Positions 25,333 to 34,305 of a stretch of 57,936 bases of DNA are shown here, one piece after another. Under the pieces are notes generated by a model. The model saw nothing but the letters and a program-made list of their open reading frames with translations, had not been told where the DNA came from and did no database searches. Source of the DNA: Bacteroidota bacterium (GTDB lineage: Bacteria > Bacteroidota > Bacteroidia > Bacteroidales > TTA-H9); contig QKGM01000054.1 in the NCBI GenBank assembly GCA_003250395.1, positions 1 to 57,936 of the forward strand. The letters are read 5' to 3'. How positions within the stretch are numbered: position 1 is the first letter of the stretch; every line of letters begins with the position of its first letter. Position numbers and translations under genes: made by a program.

Positions 25333-26097
25333 TTGAAGATTACTTTTCTTGGAACCGGCACTTCGAATGGTGTTCCTGTGATAGGGTGTGAGTGTAATGT
25401 GTGCAATTCATGGGATTACCACGATAAGCGTCTCCGTAGTTCCATCATGATTGAGCATGAAAGTGGTACTGTAGTAATTGATGTTGGTCCCGATTTCAGA
25501 CAGCAGATGTTACGGGTAGGGGCAACAAGGCTTGATGCAGTGGTTATTACCCATGGACACAAAGACCACATCGGCGGAATGGATGATTTGAGGGCTTTCA
25601 ACTATTTGAATCGTGCTCCCGTAATGGTATGGTCTTCAAAGGAGGTACAGTACGATATCAGGCGTGATTTTTTTTATGCATTTAACGAATCAAAATATCC
25701 CGGAGTTCCTGATATGGATCTGATGACTATTGACGGTAGCCCATTTGAAACAGGGGGGCTCACCTTCATTCCAATACCGGTAATGCACCATTTACTACCT
25801 GTATTTGGATTCCGGGTGGGGAATATGGCTTATATCACCGATTGCAACTTCATACCTGAATCATCTTTTACCCTGCTTGAAGGGGTAGACATATTTATAG
25901 TGAATGCTCTCAGATTAAAGCCTCATATTTCACATTTTGGTCTTGATCAGGCTCTGGAGGCAATCAAAAGGGTTGCGCCAAAGGAAGCCTGGCTTACCCA
26001 TATCAGCCATGGGCTGGGTATTCACAGCGAGGTAGAAAAAATATTGCCTGATGGTGTTCATCTTGCCTGGGACGGACTCACACTAAATACTCTCTGA
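25333..26097 (+). CDS. MBL-fold hydrolase, PhnP-like
   Basis: This 254-residue protein starts with TTG, which fits the family N-terminus MKITFLGTGTSNGVP and lies just after a -7 promoter element. GCECNVC (Cys19, Cys21, Cys24) matches the extra structural zinc site of PhnP. THGHKDH (73-79), IDVGPD, a mid-protein HHLLPVFGF, TDCNF and the C-terminal HISH supply the two-metal active site. PhnP cleaves cyclic phosphoribose 1,2-phosphate; this protein is probably a cyclic-phosphodiester hydrolase. No other phosphonate genes are nearby, so the physiological substrate is open. Cytoplasmic. Confidence 0.88.
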   Translation: MKITFLGTGTSNGVPVIGCECNVCNSWDYHDKRLRSSIMIEHESGTVVIDVGPDFRQQMLRVGATRLDAVVITHGHKDHIGGMDDLRAFNYLNRAPVMVWSSKEVQYDIRRDFFYAFNESKYPGVPDMDLMTIDGSPFETGGLTFIPIPVMHHLLPVFGFRVGNMAYITDCNFIPESSFTLLEGVDIFIVNALRLKPHISHFGLDQALEAIKRVAPKEAWLTHISHGLGIHSEVEKILPDGVHLAWDGLTLNTL

Positions 26098-26170
26098 TAT
26101 TACTATGCTTTTTGACAGGTGGTTTTATAAAGATCGGATTTGAACTGTAAGGATAACAACCATTGAACAT

Positions 26171-26193
26171 CGGAAACACTTTCCGGGTTTTTT
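26171..26193 (+). terminator. Short hairpin with T-run
   Basis: CGGAAA-CAC-TTTCCG followed by GG and seven Ts, 74 bp after the MBL hydrolase stop. The stem is only 6 bp. Confidence 0.55.
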
Positions 26194-26224
26194 ATTCGTT
26201 ATAGAAAACGAACCCTGTTATTCG

Positions 26225-27016
26225 ATGATCACCCAGATTCCCGTCTCACCTCTTTTATCCAGGTTTATTCATGATGCAGCAGTTTTTAATTTTCCGACTG
26301 CTGTAAGCCTGGAACGTACGATTATTCCTGACGGACGTGCAACATTGGTCATCAATCTGAATGATTCTGAAGGGACATTGGGCGGATTTGCACCGTCAAT
26401 GAAGAAATACGATTCTTTGGTTATGGGTAACCAGACCAGACCTGTGGTTTATACTCTCAATCCTTCAGCACGATTTATATATATCAGGTTTTATCCTTAT
26501 GGATTCAATACACTGTTTGGAATTCATGGCCATGAGTTATTAAACCGGACAGTAGAGTTAAAAGAATTGGCAGGCTACCGATCTACGATATTGAGCAATG
26601 CATTACACCGAGGACAATCTGAAGCTGAGCAGATAAGGCAGGTACTTTCATGGCTTGAACAGCAGGCGATGCAGGTATCATTACCTCATGAACTGGTACT
26701 CAATGTATGTCAGTCTATTCACATAAAGGAAGGATGTATCCAGTTAGCTGATTTTTGTGAAGGGTCATATAATACATACAAGCAGCTTCAACGGCACTTT
26801 GAGGTTGCAACCGGAATGAATGCCAAGCTCTATGCCCGTATGATTCGTTTTGAAGCAATTATTGAATGGATGCGCAACCATCCAAATAGCGATTGGTTTG
26901 ATCTGGTTGCACGGTTTGAACTCTTTGATCAAAGTCACCTGATTAAAGAGTTTAAGTTTTTTTCCGAATATACTCCGACTGGGTTCAGAGCAAAAGGGCT
27001 TGAGCAATTTGTGTGA
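26225..27016 (+). CDS. AraC-family transcriptional regulator
   Basis: This 263-residue protein has an ATG start. Residues 1-140 resemble the DUF6597-type sensing domain (PDGRATLVINLND, then FIYIRFYPYGFNTLFGI). Residues 160-260 hold two helix-turn-helix units ending in FDLVARFELFDQSHLIKEFKFFSEYTPTGFR, the conserved second HTH and PxxFR tail of the family. It probably controls neighbouring transport genes; the TonB receptor gene begins 272 bp downstream in the same direction and is a candidate target. The ligand is unknown. Confidence 0.88.
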   Translation: MITQIPVSPLLSRFIHDAAVFNFPTAVSLERTIIPDGRATLVINLNDSEGTLGGFAPSMKKYDSLVMGNQTRPVVYTLNPSARFIYIRFYPYGFNTLFGIHGHELLNRTVELKELAGYRSTILSNALHRGQSEAEQIRQVLSWLEQQAMQVSLPHELVLNVCQSIHIKEGCIQLADFCEGSYNTYKQLQRHFEVATGMNAKLYARMIRFEAIIEWMRNHPNSDWFDLVARFELFDQSHLIKEFKFFSEYTPTGFRAKGLEQFV

Positions 27017-27288
27017 TGCAGGTGGTTCAATATAATACTGAATTGTGTTCACATCCAATGATCAGGACTAATGTGGAGCCAAAGGTTTGATAACGATTAA
27101 TCGCCATAATCAACTGAAGTTTTCTATCCCGGAAGCAAATTGAGAGAATTTGAATATCTGGCATTTTTATTTCTATCACTAACGGAACGAATGTATTATT
27201 CCGGCAATAGTCCAATGTCCTTTTTTTACAATGCTGTATAGTCTTCTACATCGCATCTTTGCGGCAGTTTTTAATTTTAAGGAAATAT

Positions 27289-29625
27289 ATGAAAATATCA
27301 GTTATCATTGTTTTGTTGAGCCTGATTATCCCGATAGGCATGAAGGGTCAGGAGATGCGTCAGACTATCAAAGGTTCTGTTGTTGATATTGACACCCGTC
27401 AGCCTTTACCCGGCGTAAATATTATTGTCTTACAGTCAGATCCCCTGATAGGGGCTACCACTGATGCCGATGGAAAGTTTCGTTTGCCACCGGTACCACC
27501 GGGAAGGTATTCTCTTCAGGTCTCTTTTATAGGATATCAAAGCCAAATGTTGTCGGAGATTGATGTAAGTTCCGGGAAAGAGGTTGTTCTAAACCTGGAG
27601 TTGAAGGAGAAGGTGATGGAAGCCAAAGAAGTTGTTATCACTGCAAGAGCTGAAAAAGAGAAGCCACTTAACAGTATGACCACCATTAGTGCACGTTCAT
27701 TTAGTGTTGAAGAGACCCGTCGTTATGCCGGTAGCGCTGATGATCCTTTACGGGCGGCTTCAGCTTTTGCCGGTGTTGCAGCTTCAGCTTCATCAGAGCG
27801 CAATGATATTGTGGTGCGTGGAAACAATTCTAAAGGACTTCTTTGGAGACTTGATGGCGTTGATATTCCCAATCCTAACCATTTTGCCCGTATCGGGAAT
27901 TCCGGTGGTGGCCTTACCCTTTTCAGTAGTCAGGTACTTTCCAATTCCGACTTTCTAACTTCTGCTTTTCCTGCAGAATATGGTGAGGCTCTGGCAGGTG
28001 TATTCGACATCAGGTTCCGGAATGGGAATTCCGACAGGCATGAATATACACTTCAATTGGGGACGCTTGGTATTGATGTAGCAGCCGAAGGGCCTTTTAT
28101 CAAAGGAAAGCCTGCTACTTTTCTTTTTAACTACAGGTACTCTTCGCTCGCCTTACTGGCAAAAGTCGATAAGGAGTTTGAAAGAACAATTCCTGATTAT
28201 CAGGATGTAAGTTTTAAGGTGAATATACCAACCCGTCATTCAGGTACCTTCTCTTTTACCGGAATTGGGGGAATAGATCATTCCAGTTTAGATCCGGAGG
28301 AGGATACGCTCGACTGGAAAGAATTTGAAGACAGGGAGAGGTCTCGTTTGAATACTTCTACCGGTGCTTTCATTGCTTCTCATCAAATATCACTAAGCCG
28401 AAAGACCTGGATGAAGACATCATTGGCATTATCAGGAAGTTCAATTGATTACAATGATGGTTATTGGGCTGATACGGAAAATTTCAGACAAAAGGATGTG
28501 TCGGAAATGATAAGTACAAAGATGACAGCTGGCCTGACACTTAATTTTAAACCCACACAGCGTTTGAATACCAGGACAGGTTTGGTTTATAACAGGCTTG
28601 GGTATGATATAAATATAAGATCAGAGGATCCTTTATCAGGCATATTTGAGACTATAGCCGATAATGATGGTTCTGCCTCCTCATTCCAGGCTTATACACA
28701 AGCACGCCTTGATATAACGGACAGGTTGTCGCTCAATGCAGGTGTACATGGACGCTGGTTCGAAGTGAATGATAAGGTCTCGATTGAACCCCGTGCAGCT
28801 GTCAGGTGGGAATTTATTACCGGGCAGACTTTGAGTCTGGGGTATGGCAGGCATACCCAGATAGAAAATCTTGCCGTATATTTTACCACTCTGCCTTTGT
28901 CGGGTAATATGCCGAACAAAATCCTTGATTTTGCAACTGCTGATCATTTTGTTGCTGGTTATGATCTAATGATTAATGAATATACCCGGATAAAAACAGA
29001 AGTTTATTATCAGCATCTTACCCGATTACCTGTGGTTCCCGGTACCTCGTATGCTTTGATCAATGTTACCGATCAATGGGTTGCCGATTCGCTCGTTAAT
29101 AATGGAAAGGGTAAAAACTATGGAGTTGAAATAACCCTTGAGAGATTTATGCACAATCGTTTCTATTACCTTCTCACAACTTCGTTGTTCCGCTCACAAT
29201 ATACAGGTAGTGATGCAACCGAACGAAACGCCCGGTTTGATGGGCGGTGTGTTATGAATGGTCTCGTGGGCAAGGAGTTTGCTATCAATGAAAAGCATGC
29301 AATAGGCGTTAATTTTAAGGTAACATGGAGTGGAGGAGAATGGTACACACCGATTGATTTGGCAGCATCCCGGATTGCCAACAGGCAGGTTGATGATTTA
29401 GATCATGCCTGGAGCGAACAGTTACCTTCGTTTCTATATACAGATCTGACTATCACATTGAAGCGAAATCATAAAAAGTTTACAGGATCATGGGCTGTTC
29501 AGATTAAAAACATGCTGAATCATCGTCCTGTCGTCGGATATCGATACGATTCGTATAGCAAACAGATTGAAGAAATTCTTCCGATGGGAATTGTTCCCTC
29601 AATTGGTTATAAGATTGAATTCTAA
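27289..29625 (+). CDS. TonB-dependent outer-membrane receptor
   Basis: I use the ATG at 27289 (778 residues), preceded by AAGGAA. The frame opens at a TTG at 27259 that lies inside a CATCTTTG promoter-like element. The protein has a signal peptide ending GMKGQ, a carboxypeptidase-regulatory-like module (about 25-105, VVDIDTRQPLPGVNI...GRYSLQVSFIGYQ), a plug domain (about 115-235, with DIVVRGNNSKGLLWRLDGVDIPNPNHF), and a 22-strand barrel ending SIGYKIEF. It imports a ligand with TonB energy. No SusD partner follows, so a small ligand such as a siderophore, metal complex or cofactor is more likely than a glycan. An AraC regulator lies just upstream. Confidence 0.92.
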   Translation: MKISVIIVLLSLIIPIGMKGQEMRQTIKGSVVDIDTRQPLPGVNIIVLQSDPLIGATTDADGKFRLPPVPPGRYSLQVSFIGYQSQMLSEIDVSSGKEVVLNLELKEKVMEAKEVVITARAEKEKPLNSMTTISARSFSVEETRRYAGSADDPLRAASAFAGVAASASSERNDIVVRGNNSKGLLWRLDGVDIPNPNHFARIGNSGGGLTLFSSQVLSNSDFLTSAFPAEYGEALAGVFDIRFRNGNSDRHEYTLQLGTLGIDVAAEGPFIKGKPATFLFNYRYSSLALLAKVDKEFERTIPDYQDVSFKVNIPTRHSGTFSFTGIGGIDHSSLDPEEDTLDWKEFEDRERSRLNTSTGAFIASHQISLSRKTWMKTSLALSGSSIDYNDGYWADTENFRQKDVSEMISTKMTAGLTLNFKPTQRLNTRTGLVYNRLGYDINIRSEDPLSGIFETIADNDGSASSFQAYTQARLDITDRLSLNAGVHGRWFEVNDKVSIEPRAAVRWEFITGQTLSLGYGRHTQIENLAVYFTTLPLSGNMPNKILDFATADHFVAGYDLMINEYTRIKTEVYYQHLTRLPVVPGTSYALINVTDQWVADSLVNNGKGKNYGVEITLERFMHNRFYYLLTTSLFRSQYTGSDATERNARFDGRCVMNGLVGKEFAINEKHAIGVNFKVTWSGGEWYTPIDLAASRIANRQVDDLDHAWSEQLPSFLYTDLTITLKRNHKKFTGSWAVQIKNMLNHRPVVGYRYDSYSKQIEEILPMGIVPSIGYKIEF

Positions 29626-29685
29626 TGCAGGGTAAACCCTTCATACTTGACAGATAGGGTGATTGGCCAGTGATGAGTGTTAATA

Positions 29686-29722
29686 AGCAAAGCCTTCGCC
29701 GGAAATAGCGGAGGCTTTGCTT
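29686..29722. terminator. Bidirectional terminator between convergent genes
   Basis: AAGCAAAGCCTTCGC pairs with GCGGAGGCTTTGCTT over 14-15 bp with one mismatch. A-rich and T-rich flanks serve both the TonB receptor gene (plus) and trxB (minus). Confidence 0.8.
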
Positions 29723-29745
29723 TAATAACAATATGAATGGTGTTC

Positions 29746-30699
29746 TTACAGAACAGAAGAGAGAAATCTTTCAGCTTCGATTGCAGCCATACAACCAGAA
29801 CCGGCAGCAGTAATAGCCTGGCGATAGTGATGATCCTGTACGTCACCGGCAGCGAAAACTCCCTCTACACTTGTTTGGGTTGTGCCTGGTTTTGTTACGA
29901 TATATCCAGTCTCATCAAGATCAATATGTCCCTTGAAAATATCAGAGTTTGGTGAATGACCTATGGCAATAAATAATCCGTCAATATCAATTTGTTTTGA
30001 CTCTCCGTTAGTTACGTTCTCGATAATAATGCCATTGGCGCTTTTCATGAATCCCTGTTTTTCGCCAACAATCTCTTTTATTCGGCTGTTCCAGATTATT
30101 TCAATATTCTTGGTATTAAACACCTTAGCCTGCATGGCTTTTGATGCACGAAATTCATCCCGACGGTGTATCATGTAGACTTTTGATGCCAGTTTGGCAA
30201 GATAAGTTGCCTCTTCACAGGCGGTATCTCCTCCACCTACAATGGCAACCACTTTGCCTCGATAAAAATAACCATCGCAGGTGGCGCAAGCCGATACGCC
30301 GGAACCCATGAATTCTTGTTCTGATGGGATTCCAAGCCAACGTGCCGAAGCACCTGTAGCTATAATGATACTTTCGGCTTCAATAGTTTTGCCATCATCT
30401 GCTTTGCATATGAAGGGACGTTTTGAAAAATCAACTTCGGTAATGCTTCCCCAGCGTGTTTCTGCACCAAAACGTTCAGCCTGGGCTTTCAGGTCTTCCA
30501 TTAATTCGGGTCCGGTAATTCCTTTGGGATAGCCCGGGAAATTGTCCACTTCGGTTGTAATGGTGAGCTGTCCACCTGGTTGGATGCCTTGATAAATGAG
30601 TGGTTTCAGGTCAGCACGTCCTGTATAAATAGCAGCAGTATATCCGGCTGGTCCGGAGCCAATGATCAGACATCTTTGTTTTTCAGTGTTTTCATTCAT
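29746..30699 (-). CDS. trxB: Thioredoxin-disulfide reductase
   Basis: This 317-residue protein has an ATG start. GSGPAG (14-19) binds FAD, GGGDTA (155-160) binds NADPH, and CATC (138-141) is the redox-active disulfide; ATGAS and AAGDVQD motifs complete the fold. The length is standard for the low-molecular-weight bacterial enzyme. It reduces thioredoxin with NADPH in the cytoplasm. It is a single-gene unit ended by the shared terminator, and no thioredoxin gene is adjacent. Confidence 0.96.
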   Translation of the reverse strand: MNENTEKQRCLIIGSGPAGYTAAIYTGRADLKPLIYQGIQPGGQLTITTEVDNFPGYPKGITGPELMEDLKAQAERFGAETRWGSITEVDFSKRPFICKADDGKTIEAESIIIATGASARWLGIPSEQEFMGSGVSACATCDGYFYRGKVVAIVGGGDTACEEATYLAKLASKVYMIHRRDEFRASKAMQAKVFNTKNIEIIWNSRIKEIVGEKQGFMKSANGIIIENVTNGESKQIDIDGLFIAIGHSPNSDIFKGHIDLDETGYIVTKPGTTQTSVEGVFAAGDVQDHHYRQAITAAGSGCMAAIEAERFLSSVL

Positions 30700-31189
30700 G
30701 GGTTTGTAGTTTTGATATGTAAAATTTTGTATGTTTGGATAAAGTTATGTCAAAAATTATTCCCCAGGCATTCAATCCATTGAAATGGACAGAATGGCAG
30801 AATACTGTCCTGTAAAAGTACGTAATCCCGATGACACCTTTGCAGGTCGCAGGCAATAAGGTACTACTTTTTGAAGATTATTCCAGCTGATTTGTTCCTA
30901 GAGAGTATGTGTTTTAGCAATTAGGGTTCGAGGGTTGCAAATTGAAATTAATATACCAAAGCTCTTCAAACAGATGGTTTATCAGCTTTAAGTTCATAGC
31001 GTGCAAATTGATAGTTGATGTTGCTTATAACTATTTTCCATTGCATTGATATTTTACTTACCTTGCGCCGCTTTTAACTATTGTTTTACACACAAATATA
31101 TTTGATCCAATCTGCGTGACTGTTGCCAACATGGATGACTGTCAGTAAGATTGAACAATGTTACTTTTGAACTTTGACCTAATTTTCAC
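30700..31189. other. Divergent intergenic region upstream of trxB and a secreted-protein gene
   Basis: This is 490 bases. TACTTTTG at 31162-31169 is a likely -7 element 20 bases before the secreted-protein ATG. A TAACTTTA element on the minus strand (30740-30747) may serve trxB. No repeats, RNA genes or extra reading frames stand out. Confidence 0.5.
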
Positions 31190-33577
31190 ATGAGACGTTT
31201 ATCCATTTTAACTATTCTGGCTATTATACTAATGGCCTCCATTTCAGTTTTCGCGCAGGAACGTTCAGTGCGTAAGGCTGTATATTTCAGAGAAACAAAA
31301 CCCTTGCGTGATATGCAGCCTGTATTACCAGGTCAGCGCGACAGATCATGGAAAGACAAGATGATCCAGAACCGGACACTCGAGGATTTTCGAAAAGATT
31401 TTGTCAGGCATTCTCCTGCCGTTGAAGACCAGATTTGGCAACGTACCATGGGTGTTGACCAAAGCCGTGCCCCTTCCGTAAATTTTGATGGTGTGGGAAA
31501 TGTAAATGGAGTTTTGCCTCCTGATACGCAGGGTGATGTTGGTCCTAATCATTATTTTCAGATGGTTAATTTATCATTTGCAATCTGGGATAAACAAGGT
31601 AACTTGCTATACGGACCAGTGGATAACAGTACTCTATGGCAAGGATTTGTTGGTGCCTGGACAGGAACAAATGATGGTGATCCTGTGGTGCTTTATGATG
31701 AAATGGCTGATCGTTGGATGGCTAGTCAATTTGCTGTTAATACGAATAATGGCACCTATTGGGAATTGGTCGCAGTTTCAAAAAGTGGAGATCCTCTGGG
31801 TGAGTGGTACCAGTATGCTTTTCAGTTTCCATCTTTCAATGACTATCCCAAAGCTGGTATATGGCCTGATGCCTATTATTTCAGCTTTAATATGTTTGGA
31901 TTCTATAACCGGGTGGCAGCCTGCGCGCTCGACCGTAATGCAATGTTAGCCGGAGATCCGAATGCCCAGATGGTACTTTTTGATTTACCTCAGAATGCCG
32001 GAGCGTGGAGTATGCTTCCTGCCGATGCAGATGGTACACCTCCATCAGAAGGAACGCCATGCTATTTTGCTTATGCAGGTAACAATACAGGACCTGGAAA
32101 TGAAGATCAGATTATATTCTGGACGTTCTCTGTTGATTGGAATAATACTGCTAACTCAGTTTTTCAACAGGCATTCGCTATTAATGTAGCCCCCTTTGAT
32201 ATGTACTTTTGTGCTGCGCCAAGGGGCGCCTGCCTGCCTCAGAAAGGGACATCTCAGGGACTTGAAACACTCTCTGACAGGTTGATGTTCAGACTCCAGT
32301 ATCGCAACATGGGAACTTATGAGGCAATGCTGACCTGCCATACTGTAAATGTTGATGGGCAGGGGCATGCAGGTGTCCGTTGGTATGAATTCCGTCGTCA
32401 GAATGCTTCCTCCGACTGGCTTATGTACCAACAGGGGACTTATGCACCTGATAGTTTACACAGATGGATGGGGTCTATTGCAATGAATGCCAATGGTGAT
32501 ATTGCCCTTGGTTTTTCAGTAACCGGTGAAGACAAATATCCGTCGATGCGTTATACAGGCAGGTCGGCAAATGCTCCATTGGGGGAAATGAATTTCCAGG
32601 AAATTGAGGTGGCTTCCGGAACAGGAAGTCAGAGTTCATATGGAAGATGGGGCGATTATGCAATGATGTCAGTTGATCCGGTAGATGATACTACTTTCTG
32701 GTATACAAATGAATATATCAGATCTGGATGGAAGACACGTATTGTTTCCCTTGATTTTGGCCCTCTGCCATCGCCAGTTGCCGATGCAGGCCCTGATACT
32801 ACTGTTTGTAAGGGACAGCCATACGCTACTGAACCAGCAAGTGCCCAAAACTACAGGTTGCTTGAGTGGCATACTGCAGGTGATGGTTATTTTGTTAAAC
32901 CAAATGATATTAAGGCAAGTTATATTAGTGGCCCCGGTGATCGTGAGGCTGAGCATGTAACTTTGTGGCTAACTTCGTTTGGGTATATTGCAGGTACAGA
33001 GAGTAGCGATACGATGGAGCTTTATTATTCCCCGGCTCCCTTATGCAATGCAGGCCCCGATACAACGATTAAATATAATTCTTATGCTCTTTTACATGGG
33101 TCAACAGTAAACAGTGACTCATTGTTGTGGACATCTTCTGGCGATGGTGTTTTCCTTGATCCCAGAGCTGCCGTTACCACCTATACACCTGGAGAGGACG
33201 ATATTGCTGACGGTGCCGTAAGACTAAAATTGAGTGCATACCCTCAGGCATACTGCCCAAGTCCTGCAAGCGATCAGGTTAAAATTACTATCGATGGACC
33301 TGTTGCTCTCCCTGAAAGTATTGAAGGTCTACATCTGGATATATCACCCAATCCTGCCACTGACAGAGTTGTTTTAAAGGTGATTAATAATCGTGATTGG
33401 CCGTTAAAGCTTACTATTCAAAACGCCTTTGGTGAAGTAGTTTTCGCTCAGGTGTATGCAAATCAGGTTTCAGAATTGAATCGTGAGATTAATGTCTCAA
33501 ATCTTGCTGCTGGTACCTATTTCATCTGTCTGCAGGCAGGGAAAGCTCAGATTAGCCAGAAATTATTAGTGAATTAG
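31190..33577 (+). CDS. Large secreted protein with T9SS sorting domain
   Basis: This 795-residue protein has a signal peptide ending VFAQ (1-23). Residues 90-540 are rich in Trp and Tyr, with NVNGVLPPDTQGDVGPNHYFQMVN, DPVVLYDEMADRWMASQF, KAGIWPDAYYFSFNMF and a late SSYGRWGDYAMMSVDP repeat-like element, a pattern of a large beta-propeller in secreted proteins. Residues 545-715 are two Ig/PKD-like modules beginning ADAGPDTTVCKG and NAGPDTTIKYN. Residues 725-795 form a T9SS type A sorting domain (LDISPNPATDRVVLKV...GTYFICLQAG). A surface or secreted location is secure; the function is unknown. A strong terminator follows. Confidence 0.87.
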   Translation: MRRLSILTILAIILMASISVFAQERSVRKAVYFRETKPLRDMQPVLPGQRDRSWKDKMIQNRTLEDFRKDFVRHSPAVEDQIWQRTMGVDQSRAPSVNFDGVGNVNGVLPPDTQGDVGPNHYFQMVNLSFAIWDKQGNLLYGPVDNSTLWQGFVGAWTGTNDGDPVVLYDEMADRWMASQFAVNTNNGTYWELVAVSKSGDPLGEWYQYAFQFPSFNDYPKAGIWPDAYYFSFNMFGFYNRVAACALDRNAMLAGDPNAQMVLFDLPQNAGAWSMLPADADGTPPSEGTPCYFAYAGNNTGPGNEDQIIFWTFSVDWNNTANSVFQQAFAINVAPFDMYFCAAPRGACLPQKGTSQGLETLSDRLMFRLQYRNMGTYEAMLTCHTVNVDGQGHAGVRWYEFRRQNASSDWLMYQQGTYAPDSLHRWMGSIAMNANGDIALGFSVTGEDKYPSMRYTGRSANAPLGEMNFQEIEVASGTGSQSSYGRWGDYAMMSVDPVDDTTFWYTNEYIRSGWKTRIVSLDFGPLPSPVADAGPDTTVCKGQPYATEPASAQNYRLLEWHTAGDGYFVKPNDIKASYISGPGDREAEHVTLWLTSFGYIAGTESSDTMELYYSPAPLCNAGPDTTIKYNSYALLHGSTVNSDSLLWTSSGDGVFLDPRAAVTTYTPGEDDIADGAVRLKLSAYPQAYCPSPASDQVKITIDGPVALPESIEGLHLDISPNPATDRVVLKVINNRDWPLKLTIQNAFGEVVFAQVYANQVSELNREINVSNLAAGTYFICLQAGKAQISQKLLVN

Positions 33578-33614
33578 ATTTTAAATTTATTGATCCCTTA
33601 TACTTTGTACAATA

Positions 33615-33649
33615 AACTCTCCCGATTCATAACCGGGAGAGTTTTTTTT
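33615..33649 (+). terminator. Strong rho-independent terminator
   Basis: AACTCTCCCG and CGGGAGAGTT form a 10-bp stem with a 9-base loop and run into a row of Ts, 37 bp after the secreted-protein stop. Confidence 0.9.
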
Positions 33650-33728
33650 CGCATACATGGTTTGTTGGTTAAGATAAACCTTGTATCTTTGCAGCCGCTT
33701 TCAACAATATCTTTGTTGTTTTATTAAT

Positions 33729-33802
33729 CGGGGTGTGGCGCAGTTGGCTAGCGTACTTGCATGGGGTGCAAGGGGTCGTGAGTTCGAGTCTCACCACTCC
33801 GA
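33729..33802 (+). tRNA. tRNA-Pro (anticodon GGG)
   Basis: The 74 bases fold as a full cloverleaf. The acceptor CGGGGTG pairs with CACTCCG, the anticodon stem CTTGC pairs with GCAAG around loop ATGGGGT (anticodon GGG), and the T arm is GTGAG-TTCGAGT-CTCAC. The discriminator is A, as expected for proline. CCA is not encoded. It reads CCC and CCU codons. Confidence 0.95.
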
Positions 33803-34305
33803 CAAGTGTTCAAACAGACTATCCGGATATGGGATGGTCTGTTTTTATTTATATCTCAACGTTCATTCTATTCGGTTTTAATCAGGGATAGGTTCCACGC
33901 CAATGAGATTATTACAATAATAGTAATGACAAACAGATTAGTACTAAAATCTGCTGTTTGGAAGATTTAAATACTTGTTCCTTGTCACATGAACAAGATT
34001 TATAATAGATGATTTGCATTTCGATACTAGGTTAACCTGTTCCGAACAGAAGTAATAAATAGCCGATATATACATTTTTTGCCAGTATTCAGGCACGTAG
34101 TTCTGAGTTAATGATTGATAAAGGAGGTGATTAATTGGAAAGAAGGACATTAATTTATTTCTTATATGTATTTTGTAGTTCCTTCAAAAATTTTACTACC
34201 CAGTATGTTTAATCCTAATATTGTTATTTACGTGGCCGATGTCGGTTAATTCTTTAATTTTGCTTTTTGTACTGATATTTACTATATTGCACGAAAATTT
34301 GAACC
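33803..34305. other. Gene-free stretch after the tRNA
   Basis: This is about 500 bases holding the tRNA terminator (33813-33847) and, near its end, TAATTTTG (34255-34262), a plausible -7 element for the LruC lipoprotein gene. No further gene, and no attachment-site duplication of the tRNA 3' end, was found. Confidence 0.5.
33813..33847 (+). terminator. Terminator of the tRNA-Pro transcript
   Basis: AACAGACTATCC pairs with GGATGGTCTGTT over 12 positions with one mismatch, with a 6-7 base loop and a following T-run, 10 bp after the tRNA. Confidence 0.8.

Noticed and set aside
33729..33847. tRNA-Pro as an integration site for a mobile element
   Set aside because: No repeated tRNA 3' end, integrase or foreign-looking genes were found downstream; the following genes are ordinary.
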